The notes beneath the pieces are model-generated. The model made no database searches and was not told the origin of the DNA. It worked only from the letters and a program-made list of their open reading frames with translations. A stretch of 5,840 bases of DNA from positions 1 to 5,840 of the forward strand of contig UQZC01000103.1 in NCBI GenBank assembly GCA_900545505.1, given 5' to 3'. This document shows, one piece after another, positions 1 through 5,397 of this stretch. Source of the DNA: an uncultured Collinsella sp. (lineage in GTDB: Bacteria; Actinomycetota; Coriobacteriia; Coriobacteriales; Coriobacteriaceae). The translations under genes and the position numbers were made by a program. Position 1 is the stretch's first letter. Every line of letters begins with the position of its first letter.

Positions 1-330
1 AATATCGTGCTTACCCGCGACGAGAGCTTTGCCCCCGAGGGCGTCGACGTGGTGCATAGCGTTGACGAAGCGCTCTCTGCGGTTGCCGATGAGCTCGTTG
101 CCTGGGTGATCGGTGGCGGCGATGTCTATCGGCAGTTTTTGCCGTACTGCGTGGAGGCCGAGGTCACTCATGACCACTGCGTCCATCCCGTGGACACGTA
201 CTTTCCCGACTTGGACGCCGATCCCGCGTGGGAGATTGCGCAGCGTAGCGGGGTCGCGACGATTGCCGCCGGTGAGGGTGACGAGGGCGTCGATTATGAG
301 TTCGTGACGTATCATCGCGTTGAGGCGTAA
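1..330 (+). CDS. Dihydrofolate reductase, C-terminal part (5' end outside window)
   Basis: DHFR reduces dihydrofolate to tetrahydrofolate with NADPH in the cytoplasm, supplying one-carbon carriers for thymidylate, purine and methionine synthesis. The frame is open from base 1 and ends with TAA at 328-330, giving 109 visible residues against about 160-200 for a full protein, so the N-terminal part with the catalytic acidic residue is not in view. Visible hallmarks are the opening NIVLTRD strand, the NADPH-binding segment WVIGGGDVYRQFLP (the family's IGGxxIYxxxLP pattern), then a histidine-containing strand leading into DTYFPDL, and a closing YEFVTYHR strand like the last beta strand of the family. 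The neighbouring thyA gene often found beside DHFR would lie further left and cannot be checked. Identification is firm; I leave the symbol blank because folA and dfr naming cannot be decided from a fragment. Confidence 0.93.
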   Translation, partial: NIVLTRDESFAPEGVDVVHSVDEALSAVADELVAWVIGGGDVYRQFLPYCVEAEVTHDHCVHPVDTYFPDLDADPAWEIAQRSGVATIAAGEGDEGVDYEFVTYHRVEA

Positions 331-372
331 ATCGTCTGGCGTGAACGGTATCATCGGGTTGATTGAATGCAT

Positions 373-399
373 GGGGCGGCGCTTAGCGTCGCCTCGTTT
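373..399 (+). terminator. Probable intrinsic terminator after the DHFR gene
   Basis: Bases 375-382 pair with 386-393 across a three-base TTA loop: eight pairs, one of them a G-U wobble (379 with 389). The stem can be extended outward by 374-394 (G-U) and 373-395 (G-C). It is followed by a short run of three T's at 397-399. The hairpin is GC-rich and well placed 43 bases after the DHFR stop, but the T-tract is weak, so termination may be partial. Confidence 0.55.
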
Positions 400-401
400 G
401 G

Positions 402-407
402 TATAGA
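402..407 (+). promoter_or_regulatory. Possible -10 element for the RNA methyltransferase gene
   Basis: The hexamer TATAGA lies just after the DHFR terminator hairpin and 32 bases before the ATG at 440, a sensible place for a -10 box with a start of transcription near 413-415. No recognisable -35 hexamer is found 16-18 bases upstream, where the terminator stem sits. This is a weak call, made mainly because a promoter is expected here. Confidence 0.25.
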
Positions 408-439
408 TGTGCTGTAAAGAAGGGTGTGGGCTGGCTGCT

Positions 440-1354
440 ATGACTGATGTCGTTGAGGTTCTGCGAATTGATTCGCTCGAGGACGAGCGGCTCGATGCCT
501 ACGTGCGGCTGACCGAGCGCGAGCCGGGCTGTGCGCTGGAGCCGCAAAAGGGCATCTTTATCGCCGAGAGCGCCAAGGTTATCGAGCGCGCGGTGCGTGC
601 CGGATACCAGCCGGTGAGCTTTCTTTTGGGCGAGCGCTGGCTCGACCAGATGATGCCGCTGTTTGACCAGCTTGTCGTGCGCGAGGGAGCGGGTCCGGTT
701 CCCGTGTTCGTGGCCTCCATGGAGCTCATGGAGCAGTTGACGGGCTTTAACGTGACGCGCGGCGCGCTGGCGGCGTTCCGTCGCCCGCGTCAGATTCCGG
801 TTGATGAGTTCTTGGGCGGCGTCGTCGAGGCGGCGGGGGATCGTCCGGTGCGCGTGTGCGTGCTTGAGGGTATTGTCGATCACACCAATGTCGGCGCGAT
901 TTTCCGCTCGGCGGCTGCGCTGAACGTCGATGGCATTTTGGTGAGCCCCACTTGCTGTGACCCGCTGTACCGTCGCTCGGCCCGCGTGAGCATGGGCACG
1001 GTTTTCCAGGTGCCTTGGACGCGCATTGGCAGCGAGGCGCGCGTATGGCCGCATGATGGGCTGGCGGCGTTGCACGATGCCGGTTTTTCGTGTGCCGCTA
1101 TGGCGTTGACGGACGATTCCGTATCGCTGGACGATCCCGTGCTGCAGGAGATTGACCGCTTGGCAATCTTTATGGGTACCGAGGGTGCCGGCTTGGGCGC
1201 CAAGACTATTGCCGGCTGTGACCACGCGGTGCGCATTCCGATGGCGCACGGGGTCGATTCGCTTAACGTGGCCGCGGCGAGCGCCGTCGCCTTTTGGCAG
1301 CTGTGCCCGCACGTGAGCAATGAGTATCACTACCAGCCGGGTTTGTATCACTAG
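440..1354 (+). CDS. SpoU/TrmH-family RNA 2'-O-ribose methyltransferase
   Basis: Members of this family (SPOUT fold, with a trefoil knot) transfer a methyl group from S-adenosylmethionine to a ribose 2'-hydroxyl of tRNA or rRNA. From the ATG at 440 the protein has 304 residues, a normal size for a family member with an N-terminal substrate-binding domain (roughly residues 35-115) before the catalytic domain (about 137-290). All three SpoU motifs are visible: motif 1 with N150 and R156 (HTNVGAIFRSA), motif 2 MGTEGAGL at 245-252, and motif 3 starting IPMAHGVDSLNVA at 266, which lines the SAM pocket and dimer face. The target nucleotide cannot be told from sequence. Start choice: the frame also has an ATG at 407, but that adds the atypical stretch MCCKEGCGLAA, has no ribosome site before it and overlaps a TATAGA hexamer (402-407). 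ATG 440 has purine-rich sequence upstream (AAGAAGGG at 417-424, and GGG at 428-430), although spacing is not ideal. The gene is flanked by non-coding DNA on both sides, so it looks monocistronic. Confidence 0.92.
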   Translation: MTDVVEVLRIDSLEDERLDAYVRLTEREPGCALEPQKGIFIAESAKVIERAVRAGYQPVSFLLGERWLDQMMPLFDQLVVREGAGPVPVFVASMELMEQLTGFNVTRGALAAFRRPRQIPVDEFLGGVVEAAGDRPVRVCVLEGIVDHTNVGAIFRSAAALNVDGILVSPTCCDPLYRRSARVSMGTVFQVPWTRIGSEARVWPHDGLAALHDAGFSCAAMALTDDSVSLDDPVLQEIDRLAIFMGTEGAGLGAKTIAGCDHAVRIPMAHGVDSLNVAAASAVAFWQLCPHVSNEYHYQPGLYH

Positions 1355-1416
1355 GCAGTTTTCCGCACCGCGCTCTAATTCGGGGTGTTTCGGTCGCCGC
1401 CAGTCGGTGCTAAGCT

Positions 1417-1434
1417 GGTTTTGGTTTTGGTTTT
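1417..1434 (+). repeat. Three tandem copies of GGTTTT
   Basis: The hexamer GGTTTT occurs three times head to tail in the 124-base spacer between the methyltransferase and MATE genes, followed by AAATTG. The surrounding T-rich stretch (about 1416-1455) stands out from the GC-rich neighbourhood. It could be part of an AT-rich promoter region for the MATE gene, but I could not assign convincing -35 and -10 boxes. It may also be a simple slippage repeat. Confidence 0.7.
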
Positions 1435-1469
1435 AAATTGCTGTTTTGCTGTTTGACGTATGCGTGTGG

Positions 1470-1474
1470 GGAGG
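1470..1474 (+). promoter_or_regulatory. Ribosome binding site that fixes the MATE start at GTG 1479
   Basis: GGAGG, inside a longer GGGGAGGG run (1468-1475), is a full match to the anti-Shine-Dalgarno core and ends four bases before GTG 1479. The spacing is slightly short but workable. A TTG at 1446 in the same frame has no such site before it, and the extra 11 residues it would add are not typical of the family. Confidence 0.7.
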
Positions 1475-1478
1475 GCGT

Positions 1479-2828
1479 GTGGCTAAGAAATCTACGGCTA
1501 TTGATGTAACGCAAGGAGTCATTTGGCAGCAATTGCTGTCGCTGTGCGTTCCCATCTTTTTTAGTTCGTTTTTTCAGCAGGCCTACACGCTTATCGGTAC
1601 GTATATCGTTGGCCAGTTTGGCGGCAAGCTCGCGCTGGGTGGCATTCAAGCCACGATGGTGCTCACCGAGCTCTGCATTGGCTTTTGCGTTGGCGTCGGC
1701 GCCGGCTGCGCGGTCATTACCGGTCAGTATTTTGGCCAGCACGATGATGAACGACTGAGTCGTTCGGTCCATACAGCCATGACGCTCGCACTGGTGGGCG
1801 GTATCGTTTTCTCGATTCTTGGCATAGTGTTCGTTGAGCCCATGCTGGTGCTTATGAACACGCCGCATGAACTATTGGCCGAGGGCGTGGCCTATGCTCG
1901 TTGCTATTTTGCCGCCATGGTTGCGGCGCTGCTGCTCAATATGGGAACGGCATTGCTGCGCGCCGTGGGCGACACGCGCGGGCCTGCTGTGATCATCGCT
2001 TCCGGCTGCCTTGTTAATGCGGTGCTGGATGTCATCTTCGTTGCCGTGCTTCATATGGAGGCTCTGGGCTGCGGCATCGCGGTGGTGCTGACCATTTGCT
2101 CCAACGCCACGATGATCGTGATTCGTATGATGCACGCTCCGGGTGCATGGCGTCTTTCGCTGTCTAAGCTCGGCATCGATCGCGGTATTTGCAAGAGTAT
2201 GATCTCGTGTGGTCTGCCACTCGGTTTTCAATCGGCTGCCTATTCGATTTCGAACGTGCTGATCCAGGTGTCGGTTAATTCGTTTGGCGCCGATGTCACG
2301 ACTGCTTGGGGTCTATCTGGGCGCCTGGATGGCATTATCTGGATGGTGACCGAGGCGCTCGGCGTATCGATCACTACGTTCTCGGCGCAGAACTTTGGCG
2401 CGCGCAATTACGAGCGCATGCGCAAGGGCTACCATACGTCGCTCGTGCTGTCGTTTATGCTCATTGGTGGCCTGTCTGCCGTGCTGCTGGTGTTCTCGGG
2501 TCCGCTGTCTCGTCTGTTTGTCGACGATGCTTCGATTTCGGCGTACACCACGACCATCCTCCATTTCATTGCGCCGTTCTATGCGATTTTCTCGATTATC
2601 GAGAACGCGTCGGGTTCCATCCGCGGCGCCGGCGTGAGCTTGCAGCCCATGCTGCTCACGATTTTTGGCACCGTCGTGCTCAGGGTGATCTGGGTGTTTG
2701 CGATTATGCCTCTCGACCCCTCGCTCGAGCACCTGCTGCTGGTTTACCCCGTAACCTGGGTAATCACCGCCACGATGTTCATCGTCTACCATCACAGCGG
2801 CAACTGGCTAGGTCGCGCCACCGCCTAG
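1479..2828 (+). CDS. MATE-family multidrug/metabolite efflux transporter
   Basis: MATE proteins export organic cations, drugs or metabolites across the inner membrane using a sodium or proton gradient. From GTG 1479 the protein has 449 residues, the normal size for a 12-helix MATE carrier, and hydrophobic segments run throughout. It shows the two-fold pseudo-repeat: half one begins with IWQQLLSLCVPIFFSSFFQQ (15-34) and carries the RAVGDTRGP loop at 161-169; half two begins near 244 with CGLPLGFQSAAYSISN and has the AQNFGARNYERM loop at 303-313 and the SIRGAG loop at 380-385. The pattern is closest to the NorM/DinF branch with YoeA-like features; substrate is unknown. One oddity is that the first helix reads QQAYTLIGTYIVGQFGG, with Gly40 where many relatives carry an aspartate. 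The gene probably stands alone: it is preceded by a T-rich spacer and its stop codon lies inside a palindrome shared with the convergent gene on the other strand. Confidence 0.93.
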   Translation: MAKKSTAIDVTQGVIWQQLLSLCVPIFFSSFFQQAYTLIGTYIVGQFGGKLALGGIQATMVLTELCIGFCVGVGAGCAVITGQYFGQHDDERLSRSVHTAMTLALVGGIVFSILGIVFVEPMLVLMNTPHELLAEGVAYARCYFAAMVAALLLNMGTALLRAVGDTRGPAVIIASGCLVNAVLDVIFVAVLHMEALGCGIAVVLTICSNATMIVIRMMHAPGAWRLSLSKLGIDRGICKSMISCGLPLGFQSAAYSISNVLIQVSVNSFGADVTTAWGLSGRLDGIIWMVTEALGVSITTFSAQNFGARNYERMRKGYHTSLVLSFMLIGGLSAVLLVFSGPLSRLFVDDASISAYTTTILHFIAPFYAIFSIIENASGSIRGAGVSLQPMLLTIFGTVVLRVIWVFAIMPLDPSLEHLLLVYPVTWVITATMFIVYHHSGNWLGRATA

Positions 2829-2854
2829 TCGTTGGGGACGTCCCCAATGACTAG
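2825..2854. repeat. 30-base palindrome spanning two convergent stop codons
   Basis: The centre is the perfect 16-base palindrome TTGGGGACGTCCCCAA (2832-2847). It continues outward to CTAGTC on the left and GACTAG on the right, with a single exception at 2831/2848 (G opposite T), which is still a G-U wobble pair in plus-strand RNA. The left arm contains the TAG stop of the MATE gene (2826-2828) and the right arm the complement of the TAG stop of the adenosyltransferase gene (2851-2853). No T-run follows it on either strand, so it is not a textbook intrinsic terminator. It could act as a bidirectional hairpin that protects or ends both transcripts, or be one copy of a dispersed palindromic repeat. 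No second copy is present in this window. Confidence 0.85.
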
Positions 2855-3336
2855 TATTCGATGCCTTGGCGGGCTAGGAGGCCTTCGTCGAAGTAATGTT
2901 TGATGGGGCGCATTTCGGTGACTAGGTCGGCAAGGTCGGCCAGTGGCAGCAGGCCTCGGCCGGTGAGCACGAGCTCCGTGGTGGCGGGCTTTATCGCGAT
3001 CAGCGCTTCGACATCCCCGCGCGTCACGAAGCCGCGGCGCATGGCCTCGCCGAGTTCGTCCAGAATGAGCACGTCGACCTGCGAGATCTGTTCGCGTGCA
3101 AGTCCCATGATCTGCTCGGCGCAAGCCTCGGGCGTGTCACGGTCGGCCTGTATAATGCGCAGTCCCAGGCGCGGCGCGGCATCGTGTTCGGCGCAGTGCA
3201 GCTTCTTGGCAAACTGCAGCATGAGTACGTCGAGCCCATAACCCGTGGCGCGCAAAGCCAGCCCCAAGGCGGCCGTGGTTTTGCCCTTGCCGTCGCCTGT
3301 GTAGATTTGAACCTTGCCGACTCCCAGTGATGCCAT
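2851..3336 (-). CDS. cobO: Corrinoid adenosyltransferase, BtuR/CobO/CobA family (short form)
   Basis: This ATP:cob(I)alamin (cob(I)yrinic acid a,c-diamide) adenosyltransferase moves the 5'-deoxyadenosyl group of ATP onto the cobalt of a corrinoid, a step in adenosylcobalamin synthesis and salvage in the cytoplasm. The 161-residue protein has the family's P-loop GDGKGKTT at 14-21 followed by AALGLALRA, a Walker B-like VLILDEL strand with D93 and E94, the LTGRG strand at 124-128, and the closing ADLVTEMRPIKH (136-147) and GIEY (158-161) signatures. It is shorter than the roughly 170-200 residues usual for the family: the start lies directly before the P-loop strand, and the segment between QFAKK (41-45) and VDVLILDE (87-94) is compact. 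ATG at 3336 is supported by GAAAGGA (minus strand, 3342-3348) five bases upstream. No other cobalamin gene or riboswitch is next to it, so it may serve salvage or a distant pathway. The assignment to this family is firm; the exact corrinoid substrate is not. Confidence 0.92.
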   Translation of the reverse strand: MASLGVGKVQIYTGDGKGKTTAALGLALRATGYGLDVLMLQFAKKLHCAEHDAAPRLGLRIIQADRDTPEACAEQIMGLAREQISQVDVLILDELGEAMRRGFVTRGDVEALIAIKPATTELVLTGRGLLPLADLADLVTEMRPIKHYFDEGLLARQGIEY

Positions 3337-3428
3337 CTCTGTCCTTTCGTGCCCGGCGTCGGTTTATCGCCGTTCTGGTTGGGTATTCTAGAAAACATTA
3401 TCAACCCCAGTAGATGGAGTTCAAGCAG
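3337..3428. promoter_or_regulatory. Divergent promoter region between the adenosyltransferase gene and ftsH
   Basis: These 92 bases are the only non-coding DNA upstream of both divergent genes, so both promoters should lie here or inside the opposing gene. An AT-rich core, 3384-3401, stands out: TATTCT at 3384-3389 resembles a plus-strand -10 box, and CATTAT at 3396-3401 is another option. The 8-base palindrome TTCTAGAA (3386-3393) means that the minus strand reads TAGAAT over nearly the same bases. No good -35 box is visible for either direction, so exact promoter positions are not assigned. Confidence 0.4.
3416..3419 (+). promoter_or_regulatory. Ribosome binding site favouring an ftsH start at 3429
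   Basis: GGAG lies nine bases before ATG 3429. The more upstream in-frame ATG at 3414 has no purine-rich site in front of it; the GGAG overlaps its first two codons. ATG 3435 has a GGAG directly against it, too close for use, and would rely on the same 3416-3419 site at 15 bases. This makes 3429 the best-supported start, but the difference is only a few residues. Confidence 0.5.
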
Positions 3429-5321
3429 ATGGAGATGGATGACAACAAACGTAGACGGAATATGATCCTCTACGTGCTCATCGCCTTCGTCGTCTACCTC
3501 GTGCTCTCGACCGTTCTGTTCCCCAACATCGGTCACACGCAGCAGATTACGAAGACCGATTACTCGACGTTTGTCAAAGCGCTCGATAAGAAGAGTGTCG
3601 ACAAGGTCGAGTACAACACGGACGATTACACGATTTATTACACCAAGAAGGGCGAGGACGAGAACATCGCCTACAAGACGACCGGTGTGCCGAATGATGC
3701 GGGTTTTACCGATCGCGTGCTTGAATCCGGTGCGTCCCTGGAATCGGTCGTTCCCGATAAAAACTCGGGTCTGATGACCTATTACCTGCTCACGCTCATT
3801 CTTCCCATGGCGATTTTCTTCCTCATCGGTTGGTGGCTCAATCGTCGCATGAAGAAGGCCATGGGCGATGACGGTCCGTCGATGAACTTTGGCGGCGGTG
3901 GTTTTGGCGGCGGTGGACTGGGCAAGTCCGGCGCGCGCGTGATCGCCTCCAAGGACGTGGGCGTGACCTTTAAGGATGTCGCCGGCCAGGAAGAGGCCAA
4001 GGAGTCCCTCAAGGAGGTCGTCGACTTTCTGGAGAAGCCGCAGCGCTACGAGGAAATCGGCGCCAAGCTGCCGCGAGGTGCTCTTCTTGTCGGCCCTCCG
4101 GGTACCGGTAAGACCCTGCTTGCCAAGGCTGTTGCCGGCGAGGCGGGCGTGCCGTTCTTTAGTATTTCTGGTTCTGAGTTCGTCGAGATGTTCGTCGGCC
4201 GCGGCGCCGCTAAGGTTCGCGATCTGTTTAAGCAGGCCAAGGAAAAGGCCCCGTGCATCGTGTTTATCGACGAGATCGACACGATCGGCAAGAAACGCGA
4301 TGGCGGCGGCTTTAGTGGCAACGACGAGCGCGAGCAGACGCTCAACCAGCTGCTGACCGAGATGGACGGCTTCGATAACCACAAGGGTATTGTTGTTCTT
4401 GCCGCAACCAACCGTCCCGACAGCCTTGACCCGGCCCTGTTGCGCCCCGGTCGTTTTGATCGCCGCATTCCCGTTGAGCTGCCCGACCTGACCGGTCGCA
4501 AGAACATCCTTGAGCTGCATGCAAAGAGCGTGAAGACGCAGCCGCCGATTGACCTGACCGCGATTGCCCGCGCCACGCCCGGTGCCTCGGGTGCCGACCT
4601 GGCCAACATCATCAACGAGGGCGCCCTGCGTGCCGTCCGCGAGGGTCGCAAGCGCGCCACGCAGGACGATTTTGAGGAGTCGGTGGAGGTCGTCATCGCT
4701 GGTCAGCAGCGCAAGTCGACGGTGCTGTCCGACCACGAGAAGCAGGTGGTTTCGTACCACGAGATCGGCCATGCTATTGTTGCCGCTCGCCAGAAGGGTT
4801 CTGCGCCGGTCACCAAGATCACCATCGTGCCGCGCACGAGCGGTGCTCTGGGCTACACCATGCAGGTTGAGGAGGACGAGCGCTTCCTGACCACACGCCA
4901 GGAGGTCCTGGACAAGCTCGCCGTCTATTGCGGTGGCCGTGCAGCCGAGGAGCTCATCTTTGGCGAGATGACGACCGGCGCCGCCAACGATATCGAGCAG
5001 GCCACCAAGCTCGCCCGTAACATGGTGACGCGCTTTGGCATGTCCGACGAGTTTGGCATGATGGCGCTCGGTACCGTTCAGAATGCGTACCTCAATCAGG
5101 ACACGTCGCTCACCTGCGCCCCCGGTACGGCCGAGCGCGTGGACGCGATTGTTGCCAAGCTGATCGAGGATGCGCACGATCGCGCCCTGCAGATCCTGAA
5201 GGAGAACAAGTTCAAGCTCCATGAGCTGGCTCGTTATCTGTACAAGAAGGAGACGATTACGGGCGAGGAGTTTATGAATCTCCTCACGCGTGAGAATCCG
5301 CTGATGCCAAAGCAGCAGTAA
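3429..5321 (+). CDS. ftsH: ATP-dependent zinc metalloprotease FtsH
   Basis: FtsH is a hexameric inner-membrane AAA+ protease that pulls out and degrades misassembled membrane proteins and selected short-lived regulators. From ATG 3429 it has 630 residues, the usual size (635 from ATG 3414). Order of parts, numbered from 3429: a short basic N-terminus (NKRRRN), membrane segment 1 at about 11-31, an extracytoplasmic domain at about 32-115, membrane segment 2 at about 116-137, and a glycine-rich linker near 155-163. The AAA module has Walker A GPPGTGKT at 222-229, the pore loop FVG at 255-257, Walker B IVFIDEID with D281 and E282, and the second region of homology ending RPGRFDR with R342 and R345 as the arginine fingers. 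The peptidase has the zinc site HEIGH at 444-448 and a third ligand D521 in TGAANDIEQAT. The middle residue of the zinc motif is Ile where Ala is common; the catalytic residues are intact. Often ftsH sits beside tilS and hpt; here it does not, standing alone between a divergent gene and its own terminator. Confidence 0.97.
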   Translation: MEMDDNKRRRNMILYVLIAFVVYLVLSTVLFPNIGHTQQITKTDYSTFVKALDKKSVDKVEYNTDDYTIYYTKKGEDENIAYKTTGVPNDAGFTDRVLESGASLESVVPDKNSGLMTYYLLTLILPMAIFFLIGWWLNRRMKKAMGDDGPSMNFGGGGFGGGGLGKSGARVIASKDVGVTFKDVAGQEEAKESLKEVVDFLEKPQRYEEIGAKLPRGALLVGPPGTGKTLLAKAVAGEAGVPFFSISGSEFVEMFVGRGAAKVRDLFKQAKEKAPCIVFIDEIDTIGKKRDGGGFSGNDEREQTLNQLLTEMDGFDNHKGIVVLAATNRPDSLDPALLRPGRFDRRIPVELPDLTGRKNILELHAKSVKTQPPIDLTAIARATPGASGADLANIINEGALRAVREGRKRATQDDFEESVEVVIAGQQRKSTVLSDHEKQVVSYHEIGHAIVAARQKGSAPVTKITIVPRTSGALGYTMQVEEDERFLTTRQEVLDKLAVYCGGRAAEELIFGEMTTGAANDIEQATKLARNMVTRFGMSDEFGMMALGTVQNAYLNQDTSLTCAPGTAERVDAIVAKLIEDAHDRALQILKENKFKLHELARYLYKKETITGEEFMNLLTRENPLMPKQQ

Positions 5322-5342
5322 GGCTGGTTACGCAGTGTCAAT

Positions 5343-5379
5343 CGCCCCATTTGAGTGTTTATCTCAAATGGGGCGTTTT
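5343..5379 (+). terminator. Strong intrinsic terminator after ftsH
   Basis: A perfect 13-base-pair stem, CGCCCCATTTGAG (5343-5355) with CTCAAATGGGGCG (5363-5375), closes a seven-base loop and is followed directly by TTTT (5376-5379). Two A's before the stem (5340-5341) could pair with the T-run. It starts 22 bases after the ftsH stop codon. On the minus strand there is no T-run, so it works in the ftsH direction. Confidence 0.92.
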
Positions 5380-5385
5380 GCGTGG

Positions 5386-5391
5386 GGAGAG
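5386..5391 (+). promoter_or_regulatory. Ribosome binding site of the DUF523 gene
   Basis: GGAGAG, within a GGGGAGAG run (5384-5391), ends six bases before ATG 5398, a good spacing. It lies only a few bases after the T-run of the ftsH terminator. Confidence 0.65.
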
Positions 5392-5397
5392 TTGTAT

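Noticed and set aside
383..1351. A 322-codon open frame on the minus strand opposite the RNA methyltransferase gene
   Set aside because: The plus-strand product carries all three SpoU motifs; the minus-strand translation is His- and Arg-rich, low in domain-like pattern, and would run through the DHFR terminator region.
1365..1390. Possible terminator after the RNA methyltransferase gene: 1366-1372 pairing with 1381-1387, then TTT
   Set aside because: The seven-base stem has a G-G mismatch in the middle and an eight-base loop, and only three T's follow. It is too weak to call.
1417..1434. GGTTTT repeats as a CRISPR or binding-site array
   Set aside because: Three short head-to-tail hexamers without spacers are a simple repeat; there is no repeat-spacer structure.
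1453..1458. TTGACG resembling a -35 box before the MATE gene
   Set aside because: It lies only about 20 bases before the GTG start, so a matching -10 box would fall on the start codon itself.
2306..2854. A 182-codon plus-strand frame overlapping the MATE gene
   Set aside because: It is a shadow in another frame of a clear MATE transporter; the product is rich in Arg, His and Ala without membrane segments.
3337..3428. A cobalamin riboswitch upstream of the adenosyltransferase gene
   Set aside because: The spacer is only 92 bases, less than half the length needed for a typical cobalamin riboswitch, and no B12-box-like sequence is visible.
3024..5222. A 732-codon open frame on the minus strand opposite ftsH and the start of the adenosyltransferase gene
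   Set aside because: It is the antisense shadow of GC-rich coding sequence. The plus-strand product is an unmistakable FtsH, and the antisense translation is rich in Arg, Leu and Gly with no recognisable domain.
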